64,000 nucleotides of DNA from Streptomyces sp. ITFR-21 (GTDB taxonomy: Bacteria > Actinomycetota > Actinomycetes > Streptomycetales > Streptomycetaceae), in contig NZ_CP134606.1 of the NCBI RefSeq assembly GCF_031844685.1, positions 1 through 64,000 of the forward strand, given 5' to 3'. A program made the translations under genes and the position numbers. The notes under the pieces are model-generated. The model saw only the letters and a list, made by a program, of their open reading frames with translations. It ran no database searches and was not told where the DNA came from. This document shows, in pieces, positions 6,368 to 14,332 of this stretch. Each line of letters opens with the position of its first letter. The stretch's first letter is position 1.

Positions 6368-6754
6368 ATGCAGGTCACCGTTCAGCAGATCAAGGACCTC
6401 TGGGCTCACGGCGGCAGGATCGACCGTGGCGACGACTACAGCCCCGTCACCACCGACGATCTCAGCGCACTCGACATCGACACCGACGATGACGGCGTCC
6501 CGCTCGACAGCGAGTGGCAGGTCATCGCCGACCAGATCAACAGCGAAGTTTCCGCCGAGGCGGCGCCCGGCTCCGGCCATGAGCTCCTGCTCCAGGGAGT
6601 CGAGGACGCGGCCCGCGCCATCGATGACGCCGTAGAGGAGCGGGACGGCAGGATCCGCCACGCAGTCGCCAGCCGCGTCCCGGTCGCCGCTATCGCCAGG
6701 GCCGCCGGCCTCACCTGCAAGCGGATCTACCAGATCCGCGACAACCGCCGCTGA
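6368..6754 (+). CDS. HTH-type regulator-like protein
   Basis: A 128-residue acidic protein starting at ATG 6368 behind GGAGGGGAG. The first 45 residues are Asp-rich (TDDLSALDIDTDDDGVPLDS). The C-terminus is helix-turn-helix-like: VASRVPVAAIARAAGLTCKRIYQI (about 101-124) has the spacing of an HTH whose recognition helix ends in RIYQI, as in small plasmid and phage regulators. Its promoter at 6284-6339 is bracketed by paired operator-like repeats, so autoregulation is likely. No named family is claimed. Confidence 0.8.
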   Translation: MQVTVQQIKDLWAHGGRIDRGDDYSPVTTDDLSALDIDTDDDGVPLDSEWQVIADQINSEVSAEAAPGSGHELLLQGVEDAARAIDDAVEERDGRIRHAVASRVPVAAIARAAGLTCKRIYQIRDNRR

Positions 6755-6897
6755 CCCGGTGTGGCCGCGCCTCCGACAGGCCGGGGGCGTGGCGCACTGG
6801 GCCCACCACGACCCGGCACGGTCCCTCCGTGCAGTCGCAGCCCGTCCTCCGCCTGTGCCCGCCGGAGCGGGCGGCCGTGCGCCGGGCCGGCGCGGTG

Positions 6898-7296
6898 TCA
6901 GCCGGCGTCGAGGTTGTCGCGCAGGTCCCGCAGGTAGCCGTCCAGGCCGGGGACCACGGCGACCCCGCTCGTGCCGAGGGCGGCGAGATCCGCGGTGATC
7001 GCGGCTGCGATCTCGTCCAGGCGCTCGTCCGCGGTGTCGGCGGTGATGCCGTACTTCTCCGCCTCGTAGCCGCTGATCGCGCTGTCGATGTCCCACTGCG
7101 CTACCAGATCGCTCTCGGTGAAGCCCGGGGTCTCGCCGAACTGGAACGCCTGCTCGTCGTCCAGGCCGAGGTGCTTCGGGATGGCATCCTCGGCCTCGTG
7201 GGCGTCGGCCCCGAGGCGGGCGATCCGGTTCTCCCCGTCCCAGTGCTCGGACCAGTCGGCGAGGACGCGGTCGGCCAGCGGGCGGAGCTGCTCCAT
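6898..7296 (-). CDS. Hypothetical acidic protein, possibly 5'-frameshifted
   Basis: The frame from ATG 7296 gives 132 residues, acidic and mostly helical, ending in a pattern of Leu-rich helices (LRDLRDNLDAG). Protein-like sequence continues upstream in the same frame (CLRGYERRYGVPCLTAEAAN) but meets no start codon. A textbook ribosome site plus ATG (AGGAGATCTCAC-ATG, 7363) lies one base out of frame with it. The simplest reading is that the gene began at 7363 and lost frame by a single-base change just after the start. Translation from 7296 would have only a weak ribosome site. Function unknown; Cys and aromatic residues in the lost N-terminus hint at a metal site. Confidence 0.6.
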   Translation of the reverse strand: MEQLRPLADRVLADWSEHWDGENRIARLGADAHEAEDAIPKHLGLDDEQAFQFGETPGFTESDLVAQWDIDSAISGYEAEKYGITADTADERLDEIAAAITADLAALGTSGVAVVPGLDGYLRDLRDNLDAG

Positions 7297-7500
7297 GGCC
7301 AGGTTGGCGGCCTCGGCCGTCAGGCACGGTACGCCGTAGCGGCGCTCGTAGCCGCGGAGACATGTGAGATCTCCTGTCGGGGTGTGTGGCGTGGTGGGTG
7401 CCGGCCCCCGGGCGGGGCGGGCGGCGGGTCAGGCGGCGTCGCGGGCGGCGCGGCAGGTCTCCCGGGCGATGCGGTTGCGGGGGCGATCGGGCCTGTACAC

Positions 7501-7529
7501 GTGCTCCCCGCGGTCGCGGGGCCGAGTCC
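7501..7529 (+). repeat. Solitary CRISPR-repeat-like element
   Basis: The first 20 of these 29 bases read TGCTCCCCGCGGTCGCGGGG from 7502. They closely resemble the repeat units at 9131 and 9192 (CTCCCCGC, 4-5 bases, GCGGGG, then CCGAKTCC-like end). No second copy lies 61 bp away, so this is an orphan repeat or a coincidental hairpin. Confidence 0.35.
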
Positions 7530-7593
7530 GCGCCTGCTGGTTATGGGGCGGGGACTCCCGCCTTCTTCTGGCTACCGCCGCACGGTGCGCGGG

Positions 7594-8412
7594 TCAGGCA
7601 TGGGGGGTGTCCCGGCTGCCGCGGTGGTTCCCCCGGCCTGGGCGGGTCGCGCGTGCGGCCTCGACCAAGTCCGCCGGGTAGAGGTTCTCCCCGGTGCGGC
7701 CGGGCTGCCGTCCCTCTGCCGGGATGCCCCACCGGCGCAGCTGGCCGCCGGTGGCATCCGCACTGGACAGGCCCAGGAGCCCGGTGATGTGCGACACCGG
7801 CCACAGAGTGCGTTTGCGCTGTGCGAACGCCCGCACGGACTCCGGGCGCCATTGCGGGCGGCCTGCGGCGTACCGGTCCGGGCGCATCAGATCCGTGCGC
7901 TGCAGCGTCTGCCATCCGGTGAGGGACAGGCCGGCACCGTACTTCCGGAGCAGGTCCATCGCCTGGTCCCGGGTCACGTACCGGTCGGCGGCGCCGGCCT
8001 GCCAGGACGGCACCCGCGGGAGACCGAGGACGCCGATCGGGTACCAGTGGGGCTCCTGCACCCGGGCCTGGTCCTCCAGCCAGCCCGTCAGCGGCACCAC
8101 GGACACTGACGGGAGGATCTCCCATCGGACGGTCCGGATCGCCCGCCTGTCCGCGTTGCGGACGGGGCGGTAGGCGTCGGGCAGGCAGTGCAGGTCGGCT
8201 AGCTCGGCATTGGTGAGGTCGCACTCGAACTGGACGAGCATGGTCCCGCCGGGCACGGCGTGGGATGTGGCGTCGTGGAGGGCCTCGGTGAATGCTCGGG
8301 CGCGGGGGGTCAGTGCGTCCAGGTCTACCTCTTCGTGGTAGGCGGGGACGAGGCGGCCGTTTTCGTGTTCGTGGGCGTCGCGGCGGAACTTCACGCGGAG
8401 GATCGTGGGCAC
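7594..8412 (-). CDS. Plasmid-type hypothetical protein with two HTH-like segments
   Basis: A 272-residue minus-strand protein from GTG 8412, chosen because AAGGAG lies just upstream and the open frame beyond it is Thr/Pro-rich junk. The first 110 residues (VPTILRVKFRRDAHEHENGR and on) look like a beta-rich domain. About residues 150-185 (DQAMDLLRKYGAGLSLTGWQ) and 220-250 (HITGLLGLSSADATGGQLRR) each resemble a helix-turn-helix or a phage-type wHTH. Two DNA-binding-like units in one protein suggest a role in plasmid maintenance or regulation. It lies 37 bp after the HTH gene at 8450, in the same direction. Confidence 0.7.
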   Translation of the reverse strand: MPTILRVKFRRDAHEHENGRLVPAYHEEVDLDALTPRARAFTEALHDATSHAVPGGTMLVQFECDLTNAELADLHCLPDAYRPVRNADRRAIRTVRWEILPSVSVVPLTGWLEDQARVQEPHWYPIGVLGLPRVPSWQAGAADRYVTRDQAMDLLRKYGAGLSLTGWQTLQRTDLMRPDRYAAGRPQWRPESVRAFAQRKRTLWPVSHITGLLGLSSADATGGQLRRWGIPAEGRQPGRTGENLYPADLVEAARATRPGRGNHRGSRDTPHA

Positions 8413-8449
8413 GGCGGCTCCTTCGGGTCGTGGGCGGAGGGTTCTTGGG

Positions 8450-9016
8450 CTACTCGTAGTAGTCGTTGAGGTAGGCGTCGTCCGCCGCGTCGGCACGGGC
8501 GTCAGCGGCTGCCGACCGGGCGAGGGCGTCGTCGATGATGCGCCGCAGGAGCGGCGCGCCCTCCAGGCGGGTGTCGTCGACGAGGTAGCAGGCGCCTTGT
8601 ACGTCGGGGTGTGTCGGGTAGGTGCCCATCTCGTAGTCCAGGCCCCTGGGGCCGCCGAGGTGGCGCCCGGCCCAGTCGCGGGGGGTGTGGCCGAGGTGTA
8701 CGCGCTGGCCTGTGTATTTTCCGCCGAGGGTGATCGGGGTGTCGGACTCGAAAGCGGCCCGCAGCGCGTCGGCGGGGCCGATGACGCCGAGGAGGGGGCC
8801 GGGGGTGCGGATTTCGTTGGTGAGGACGAAGGGGAGCTCGCTCACGGTGGCCTTCCGGGTTTTGAGGGCGCCGATGGTGATGCGGTGGGCGAGGGAGGCT
8901 GCGTCGATGACCCACCGGCCGGCGGTCTTGGTGGCGGCGATGACGCCACGGCGGCACCAGGTGCGGATCGTGGCAGCGGTGACGCCGGCGCACTGGGCGG
9001 CTGCGGTCGTGTTCAT
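8450..9016 (-). CDS. MerR/excisionase-type HTH protein
   Basis: A 188-residue protein from ATG 9016, preceded by GAGGGAGGGA. Residues 3-40 (AAAQCAGVTAATIRTWCRRG, then VIAATKTAGRWVIDAASL) are a clear winged HTH of the MerR or excisionase (HTH_17) type, with the IRTW recognition helix and the wing lysine/arginines. The rest has no family I can name, but it includes an acidic C-terminus ending DDAYLNDYYE. A palindrome at 9047-9063 lies in its promoter, suggesting autorepression. Confidence 0.8.
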   Translation of the reverse strand: MNTTAAAQCAGVTAATIRTWCRRGVIAATKTAGRWVIDAASLAHRITIGALKTRKATVSELPFVLTNEIRTPGPLLGVIGPADALRAAFESDTPITLGGKYTGQRVHLGHTPRDWAGRHLGGPRGLDYEMGTYPTHPDVQGACYLVDDTRLEGAPLLRRIIDDALARSAAADARADAADDAYLNDYYE

Positions 9017-9046
9017 CGGGTCCCTCCCTCTCGACAGCAACCATAA

Positions 9047-9063
9047 TGCTCGACAATCGAGCA
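9047..9063 (-). promoter_or_regulatory. Operator palindrome TGCTCGA-CAA-TCGAGCA
   Basis: Two perfect 7-bp arms around CAA, 31 bp upstream of the HTH gene start at 9016 and in the AT-richest stretch nearby. It is a good candidate binding site for that HTH protein. Confidence 0.65.
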
Positions 9064-9130
9064 AAATGCAAGGGGCACGGGGAACCAGCCAGGCGCTCCA
9101 GGCTGCTAGAGTGGGCACCGCAGTGAACTG

Positions 9131-9269
9131 CTGCTCCCCGCACGGCGGGGCTGATCCCCGCGTTCAGTTCAGTCACGGTGGGTCGTTTGCAGTGCTCCCC
9201 ATCCCGTGGGGCTGATCCAATGCCGGTGGCCGCGAACACCCTGCTCCCCGCACGCCGGGGGCCCCCCAC
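9131..9269 (+). CRISPR. Degenerate type I-E-like CRISPR mini-array
   Basis: Three 29-base units of the Streptomyces type I-E style (CTGCTCCCCGCACGGCGGGG then CTGATCC) start at 9131, 9192 and 9241. The first two are exactly 61 bp apart, giving a 32-base spacer at 9160-9191, the normal type I-E geometry. The second interval is only 49 bp (spacer 9221-9240, 20 bases), and the third repeat is altered at its 3' end, so the array is decaying. No cas gene lies in this window. If transcribed, it would rely on Cascade encoded elsewhere. Confidence 0.7.
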
Positions 9270-9299
9270 CCGGTATCCCGATTCACCCCAGTGGGGTTG

Positions 9300-9330
9300 A
9301 GCCCCCGCCGGTATCGCACCGGCGGGGGCT
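9300..9330. terminator. 13-bp hairpin terminator
   Basis: AGCCCCCGCCGGT (9300-9312) pairs perfectly with ACCGGCGGGGGCT (9318-9330) around five bases. It lies just after the truncated minus-strand gene fragment and separates it from the CRISPR array. Confidence 0.75.
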
Positions 9331-9338
9331 TGCTGCGC

Positions 9339-9440
9339 CTACGCCTCCCGCGCCGCCGCGTGCAGCCCCTGCACGGTGGCGTAGTCCTCGGTGAGGCCAG
9401 CTTCTGCGATCCCCGCGTGCAGCGTCTCGGCCGCCGGAGA
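9339..9440 (-). pseudogene. C-terminal fragment of a lost gene
   Basis: The minus strand encodes AETLHAGIAEAGLTEDYATV, continues to LHAAAREA and stops at 9339, followed by a terminator. Upstream of about 9440 the frame becomes non-coding, where the opposing gene at 9442 begins. This looks like the surviving tail of a gene cut off by a rearrangement at about 9440. Confidence 0.55.
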
Positions 9441-9441
9441 C

Positions 9442-9891
9442 GTGCTTGCGGACCGGTACGCCGCGCAGGACAGCGGCCAGTTCGCCGCCCGGGCCGTCAT
9501 CGCCTGCTGGGACCTGATCACGCAGGAGCGGGTGGGCAAGGCGGTCGTGGACGTCGCCGAGGAGAAGCGCAAGCCGGTCAAGCTGCGCGCCGACCGCCGC
9601 CGGGGGATCACCGATGACGGCACCGTGCGGCTGGTGACCATCCGCGGCCGGCAGCCCTCTACCCCCCGGCCCCGCCAGGAGATCGGCGCCGACGGCGCGG
9701 TACCGACCCGGCACTACGACCGGGGCCGGTGGTGGGTGCACGAGCACACCCGCGACCACTGCATGAACCCGTCCCTGCACGCCAGCAAGGGGTGCACCCA
9801 CCAGGACATCACCATCCTGAAGTACCCGAAGGGGCCGCAGGACAAGCCGTTCCTGGACACGGTGTACGTCTTGCGGGCCGAAACCGAGTAG
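9442..9891 (+). CDS. Hypothetical protein, probably missing its N-terminus
   Basis: From GTG 9442 (GGAG six bases upstream) the frame gives 149 residues with normal coding composition. The start lies exactly at the junction with an inverted gene remnant, so the true N-terminus may have been lost. The C-terminal half has a distinctive cluster of Trp, His and Cys (RGRWWVHEHTRDHCMNPSLH, then KGCTHQDI), which could bind zinc. The family is not recognised. A shared 20-bp terminator separates it from the convergent gene at 9970. Confidence 0.65.
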   Translation: MLADRYAAQDSGQFAARAVIACWDLITQERVGKAVVDVAEEKRKPVKLRADRRRGITDDGTVRLVTIRGRQPSTPRPRQEIGADGAVPTRHYDRGRWWVHEHTRDHCMNPSLHASKGCTHQDITILKYPKGPQDKPFLDTVYVLRAETE

Positions 9892-9906
9892 CGCGTCACC
9901 CGGCAC

Positions 9907-9955
9907 GCGGACGGGCGCCCGAGGCCATGAAGGTTGGCTTCGGGCGCCCGTCCGC
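9907..9955. terminator. 20-bp bidirectional hairpin terminator
   Basis: Bases 9907-9926 pair with 9936-9955 (one G-T wobble) between the convergent genes ending at 9891 and 9970. Confidence 0.8.
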
Positions 9956-9969
9956 GCTGCGGGCAGCGG

Positions 9970-10653
9970 TCACGGCTGATCTATCAGCGCTGCGACTCGC
10001 GCCAGGATCGCGTCGACGTCGGCGGCGAAGACCACCTGGTCGCCGTTGTCGAACTCAGCCCGGGGGCGGTACTCGGACCGCTCGGCGACGACGCGCCACC
10101 TCACCGAGTGGTCTTCGTGGTTGCGCACCGGCCAGTCGGCGACCTCGGGGTGCTCCCGCTCCAGCTGGATGGAGGCCATGGTGGGGAGGTAGTCGCGCAG
10201 GGGCATGACGGTTTCGCCCGGCTGGGAGTGGACGGCCCGTACCAGGCTGATCCCGACCGCGTCCAAACTGGCGGGCCAGTTCACGATCACCGTGATCGCG
10301 CCGGCGCGGGAGAGGTGCCAGGCGCCGTTGTCGTCGGTCTCCAGCCAGCCGCGGGCGGCCACACCTGCCCGCATCCGTGCCCATGACTCCTCGCTGTTGC
10401 CGGCGCCATGCAGGCTGAGGACCACCGGCAGCCGCACCGGCGGGACGTCGGCCGGGGGGACGGCGTTGAGGTACTTCGTGATCCGCGTGCGGTCCTTGAT
10501 CCCCATCGCCGCGGCGATGGACAGCGCCGACATGCCGCCGACGTTCTTGGCGTCCCTGATCGTCTGCTCGTAGGCCGTGGCGGCGGTCTCCTTGGCCTGC
10601 CGCGCGTCCCGCAGACGCTGCGGCCAGGACTGGTCGCCGGGGGTTCCGTTCAT
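9970..10653 (-). CDS. HTH-containing plasmid protein
   Basis: A 227-residue protein from ATG 10653 behind GGAAGGAAC. Residues 12-65 contain a charged helix (LRDARQAKETAATAYEQTIR) followed by an HTH-like segment (MSALSIAAAMGIKDRTRITK at about 41-60), a common arrangement in small Streptomyces replication or partition-associated proteins. The C-terminal 120 residues look like a mixed alpha/beta domain with a repeated Trp pattern (DWPVRNHEDHSVRWRV). Its last 26 codons are duplicated at 5942-6021. It lies 66 bp downstream of the gene starting at 11700 and is probably co-transcribed with it. Function not known. Confidence 0.75.
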   Translation of the reverse strand: MNGTPGDQSWPQRLRDARQAKETAATAYEQTIRDAKNVGGMSALSIAAAMGIKDRTRITKYLNAVPPADVPPVRLPVVLSLHGAGNSEESWARMRAGVAARGWLETDDNGAWHLSRAGAITVIVNWPASLDAVGISLVRAVHSQPGETVMPLRDYLPTMASIQLEREHPEVADWPVRNHEDHSVRWRVVAERSEYRPRAEFDNGDQVVFAADVDAILARVAALIDQP

Positions 10654-10719
10654 GCGTTGGTTCCTTCCAGGGGGCCGTGCCGGGCGGTGCTCGCCCGGCA
10701 CGGCGGTTCGGGCGGTCGG

Positions 10720-11700
10720 TCAGTGGTTGTCGGCGGTGACGTACCAGCGTCCGTTGTGCTGGACGGCCGTGACCTTGCCGGTGCGGCACCAGCCGAGGAC
10801 GGTCGCCGCGGTGCGGCCCACGGTCTGCGCGTACTGCTGGGCGGTGGGGGCGTCGGGCGGGCAGGTGTGGGCGCCACACCGGCAGTCCCGCGGCTGCTTC
10901 CGCTCCTGTTCGGCCGCGCGCTGCTGCTCCTCGCGCTGCCGCTGGTCCTCGGTGGCGCGCTCCGTCTCCCGTTCCTGCTGGGCCTGGACGAGTTCGCGGA
11001 TCGCGTCGGCCTTGTCGCGCTGGTGCTCGCGCCGCAGGCTGGCGCCGATCTCCTCGGCCAGGCGCTCGCGTTCCTGGTCCCTGCGCCGGGCCTCGCCCTC
11101 GGGGTCGAGGTCGAGCAGGAGGGTGTTCAGCTCCCCGACCTGCGCGAGGAGTTCGGCCCGGCGGGCACGGAGCTGGTCCGCCTCGGGCTGCGGCTGCACG
11201 GTCGTCTCACTGACGATGACGTACGCGCCGTCTTCGTACATGCCGAGCGCGGAGCGGGGAATGTCCCGGACTTCGACGCTGACGCCGTCGGCGTCGATCG
11301 CCGGATACGTCATCGAGCCGCCGCGGGGCGGCAGCTCGCCCTCCACGACCACCACCCCGCTGGCGAGCCGGACGGGGGAGTCCCGGCCGGGCCGCTCGGC
11401 GATGATCCGACCGGCGAACTGCGCTTTGGCGCCCGAGTGGTAGGACAGCTCGTACCTGGCCAGAGGGATGCGGACCGTCACCAGGTCGGTCATGTCCTCG
11501 GGGGAGCCATCGGTCCCGAAGTAGTCCCGCACCAGGTCGCGGGCGCGCTCTTCGTCGCGGGCGTCCACGCTCCACGCCTTCCTCTCCCGCTCCCACTTGC
11601 CGCCGATCTCCTTGACGCCGGCGACGAAGTCGGCGTTGTACGGGGTGAAGATCAGCAGTCGCTTGCCGGTGGCGCTGGGGGTGATGCGAATGTCGGACAC
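10720..11700 (-). CDS. HARP-like, coiled-coil, wHTH protein
   Basis: A 326-residue protein from GTG 11700 with AGGAGA upstream. Residues 15-60 (RLLIFTPYNADFVAGVKEIG, then GKWERERKAWSV) resemble the HARP-like module that binds fork DNA in annealing helicases: an F-x-x-Y core, a Gly-Gly-Lys-Trp and a following Lys-Ala-Trp. Residues about 175-270 are an uninterrupted Glu/Arg/Gln-rich coiled coil. The C-terminus has a Cys-rich knot (CRCGAHTC) and a short HTH (TAQQYAQTVGRTAATVLGWC). A plasmid DNA-maintenance role is plausible. The HARP resemblance is by pattern only. Confidence 0.7.
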   Translation of the reverse strand: MSDIRITPSATGKRLLIFTPYNADFVAGVKEIGGKWERERKAWSVDARDEERARDLVRDYFGTDGSPEDMTDLVTVRIPLARYELSYHSGAKAQFAGRIIAERPGRDSPVRLASGVVVVEGELPPRGGSMTYPAIDADGVSVEVRDIPRSALGMYEDGAYVIVSETTVQPQPEADQLRARRAELLAQVGELNTLLLDLDPEGEARRRDQERERLAEEIGASLRREHQRDKADAIRELVQAQQERETERATEDQRQREEQQRAAEQERKQPRDCRCGAHTCPPDAPTAQQYAQTVGRTAATVLGWCRTGKVTAVQHNGRWYVTADNH

Positions 11701-11751
11701 GGGTTCTCCTCTGCTGGGGATGGACCACCCCGGCCCATCGTCTGCATGTTA

Positions 11752-11781
11752 AGCATACACACATGTAGGCCATGCATACAA
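11752..11781 (-). promoter_or_regulatory. Promoter of the gene starting at 11700
   Basis: On the minus strand, TTGTAT (11781-11776), an 18-bp spacer and TATGCT (11757-11752). The octamers GCATACAC and GCATACAA lie 21 bp apart, two helical turns, and could be repressor half-sites. Confidence 0.55.
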
Positions 11782-12031
11782 CGACAGTTCGCGAGGTCTG
11801 CCCCTCCCGCTCGACCACCCCCCGGTCATCGCCTGCGACGGCTGCGGCACCACCACGGAGCGCCCGGCCGGCCGAAAGGGAAAGCGCGATCTGCACGAGC
11901 TGGGCTGGCGCGGCCGGGGCAACCCCGCCGAGCGGCCCTTGCGGTTCGCCCCGCACACGTTCGTGTGGGGCGGCCCTTGGTGCCGGGTGGGGCTACCCGG
12001 CTTCGGCATACCGGTCGCTCGCGCCCTGTAG
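11772..12031 (+). pseudogene. Frameshifted small zinc-finger-like gene
   Basis: ATG 11772 opens MHTTTVREV and then loses coding character. In the +2 frame, from about 11800 to the TAG at 12029, there is a good small protein: PPVIACDGCGTTTERPAGRK, then ending in GGPWCRVGLPGFGIPVARAL. The CxxC knuckle and the later Cys suggest a zinc-binding protein of about 85 residues. The two halves join if one base is added or removed near 11795-11805, so this is most likely a frameshifted gene. It would otherwise lack any start codon. Confidence 0.55.
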
Positions 12032-12101
12032 AGGCGGGCGTCGGTGGTGGCGAGTACGGGCGCGAGGATGTGGCCGGTGGGGGCTCTCAGCCACCATACG
12101 G

Positions 12102-12311
12102 TCAGGGTGCCGGCGGCGAGGCCGCGGGCCCGACGGCGATCATCGCGAGCCGTGCGTCGGGCCCGATCAGCGTGGATCCCAGCCAGGCTCCGGCGCTGAT
12201 GAGCAGCAGGGTCAGGACCAGCACGGTGACGCAGCGCCATGCGGCGCCGGTGCGTGTGCAGGGGTCCGGTGTGCGTATTTCTATGTCCCCGTGGCGTGCC
12301 ATGGGGGGCAT
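12102..12311 (-). CDS. Small single-pass membrane protein
   Basis: A 69-residue frame from ATG 12311, with GGAGG six bases upstream. Residues 1-20 are hydrophilic (MPPMARHGDIEIRTPDPCTR). One membrane helix follows (about 24-44, VTVLVLTLLLISAGAWLGST) and a short Ala/Pro-rich tail. It is transcribed divergently from the PucR-type regulator at 12360, with only 48 bp between the two starts, so they probably share control sites. No family is recognised. Confidence 0.65.
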   Translation of the reverse strand: MPPMARHGDIEIRTPDPCTRTGAAWRCVTVLVLTLLLISAGAWLGSTLIGPDARLAMIAVGPAASPPAP

Positions 12312-12359
12312 TATTGCCTCCGTGTCAAGAGTTGATTTGGACAGGATGGCGATGGCGGG

Positions 12360-14225
12360 ATGCTCACGCTCGGAGCTCTGATGAACCGCCCGCCGGGCGG
12401 GCTGCGGCTGGTCGCCGGTGAGGGCGAGCTGGGCCGGATGGTGGCGGGTGTGTGGCCGGTGGAGATCGGGGCCCCTGTTCGGCCTGGCGGGTGGACGGAC
12501 GTGCTCGCGCTGGTCGGGCAGTCCGCGGCGGCGGCCGGTGGGTGGGCGGACCTGGTGGGGCAGCTGGTCCGCAGCGGGGCCGCGGGTGTGGTCACCGCGG
12601 CTCCGGCGGCGGACGGGCTGCTGTCCGCCGCGCTCGGCCGGCTGCCGGTCCTCGAAGCGCGGGAGTGCTCGGGGGCTTGGCTGGCTCAGCTGGTGTCGGA
12701 CGCGCGGGAGGCCGAAGCGGGCAGAGTGGCGCGGGCCGCCGCGGGCGAGGCCGAGCGGCTGCGGGTGCTGCTGGGGCTGGTGTCCGGGCGGGAGGACACC
12801 GTGGGGGTGCTGCGGTGGCTGGCGGGGGCGGTGGACGGGCGGGCGGTCCTGGTTGTCCCGGACCGGCGGGTGCCGGTGGTCCGGGGCGGCCTGGTCCTGC
12901 CGGAGGCGCGGATCGCGGCCGTGGCGGAGGGGGTGTCCGCGGCCGTGGCGGAGGTGCCGGCCGGTGAGGACTGGGTGGTGCGGCTGTACGGGCTGGGGCC
13001 GCGGCCACCGCGCGACGTGCTGGTGGTGGCGCGGCGCGGCGGGTGGCCGCCGGGGGCGGTGGAGCCGGTGGCGGCGGCCGTCCGTGTGCTGACCGGGTGG
13101 GCCGCGCAGCGGCGCGCGGCCGAGGCCGACCGGGCGCACCTCGGCGCGGCGGTGCTGGAGATGCTGACGGCCGGTCAGGTGGAGGCCGCGCGTCGGGCGG
13201 CCGGGCCGCTGGGGCTGAGTCCGGCGGTGCTGGCGGCCCGGGAGGTGCGGGTGCGGGTGCTCAGCACGCGGACCGGCCGGCGGGATGCCCTGGTGGCCGA
13301 ACTGCAGCACCGTCTGGGGGAGAGGGCACTGGTGGCCCCCGGATCCGCCGGGGACCGCGTCGTCGTGCTGCACCCGGTCCCCGACCCGGAGGGAGAGGAG
13401 GAGGGGGAGGGGGTGGGGGGTGTGCTGTGCCGGGTCCTGGACCGGGACGCGGGCCTGTGCCTGGGGGCGGGCCGGCCGGTGCCGCCGGAGGCGGTGGCCG
13501 CCGGGCGCTCCGAGGCGGAACGGGCCCTGAGCGCGGCGGTGGACGCGCCCGGCCGGTGGGCCACCTACACCCCGGTGGTCGACATCGCCTCCGCGCTGCC
13601 GGGCGCACCGGCGCACCGGTGGGCCCGGAGTGTGCTGGCGCCGCTGGAGGAGTGGCCGCGCGAGCGGCGCGTGTCCTTCGCGCTGACGACGCGGCTCGCG
13701 CTGGCCTACGGTCCGGGCGAGGTGGCCCGCCGGCTCGGCGTCGACCGGGACACGGTCGGCAACCGGGCGTGGGCGGTGGCGTCCGCGGCCGGGCTGGACT
13801 GGTCGGACCCCGGCGACCGGATCGTGCTTGATGTCGCGCTGCGGGTGCGGGAGCTGAGGCTGCGCACCCTCCCCTACACCGGGTCGCTGACCTTCGGGGA
13901 CCTGCTGAGCACCGGCCCGGTCGCCGAATGGGCGGTCGGCCTGCTCGGCCGCCTGGCCGGCGGGGACCTGCTGGACGTGGTGCTGGCCTGGATCGGCTGC
14001 GGCACGGACACCGTGCGGACGGCCGCCCGCCTGGGGATGGACGTCAAGACGGTGCGGGCTCGCCTGCACCGGGCCGAGGAGCTCGCGCAGCGGACGCTGA
14101 TCACCCCTTCCGGCCGGGGCGCCGCACGTGACCGCCCTCCCGCAGGTGTGCACGACCTGGTGCTGGCCGCCTACGTGACCGGGCGCGCGCCGACCGTGCT
14201 CACGCCCCGCCACCTGCACCACTGA
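12360..14225 (+). CDS. PucR-family transcriptional regulator
   Basis: A 621-residue regulator. The N-terminal segment MLTLGALMNRPPGGLRLVAG matches the start of PucR-type domains (M-L-T-V-x-D-L...L-R-V-V-A-G), which is why ATG 12360 is preferred over a better-spaced ATG at 12381. The middle is a GGDEF-like or GAF-like scaffold as in other PucR/CdaR proteins. Near residues 450-480 (PGEVARRLGVDRDTVGNRAW) and 546-575 (TVRTAARLGMDVKTVRARLH) are two helix-turn-helix units; the second is the classic PucR C-terminal HTH. PucR proteins regulate catabolic or antibiotic genes, often in response to metabolites. Two HTHs in tandem are less usual. A small membrane protein is encoded divergently. Confidence 0.85.
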   Translation: MLTLGALMNRPPGGLRLVAGEGELGRMVAGVWPVEIGAPVRPGGWTDVLALVGQSAAAAGGWADLVGQLVRSGAAGVVTAAPAADGLLSAALGRLPVLEARECSGAWLAQLVSDAREAEAGRVARAAAGEAERLRVLLGLVSGREDTVGVLRWLAGAVDGRAVLVVPDRRVPVVRGGLVLPEARIAAVAEGVSAAVAEVPAGEDWVVRLYGLGPRPPRDVLVVARRGGWPPGAVEPVAAAVRVLTGWAAQRRAAEADRAHLGAAVLEMLTAGQVEAARRAAGPLGLSPAVLAAREVRVRVLSTRTGRRDALVAELQHRLGERALVAPGSAGDRVVVLHPVPDPEGEEEGEGVGGVLCRVLDRDAGLCLGAGRPVPPEAVAAGRSEAERALSAAVDAPGRWATYTPVVDIASALPGAPAHRWARSVLAPLEEWPRERRVSFALTTRLALAYGPGEVARRLGVDRDTVGNRAWAVASAAGLDWSDPGDRIVLDVALRVRELRLRTLPYTGSLTFGDLLSTGPVAEWAVGLLGRLAGGDLLDVVLAWIGCGTDTVRTAARLGMDVKTVRARLHRAEELAQRTLITPSGRGAARDRPPAGVHDLVLAAYVTGRAPTVLTPRHLHH

Positions 14226-14332
14226 CCACACCACAGCAGCGCAAAACGCCAGATTCATGCCATTGTTGACAAACGAGAACATCTGGCTCGCGTAGGCGAG
14301 GCACGGCGCCACTGGGTGGCGGAGGCGATGTG

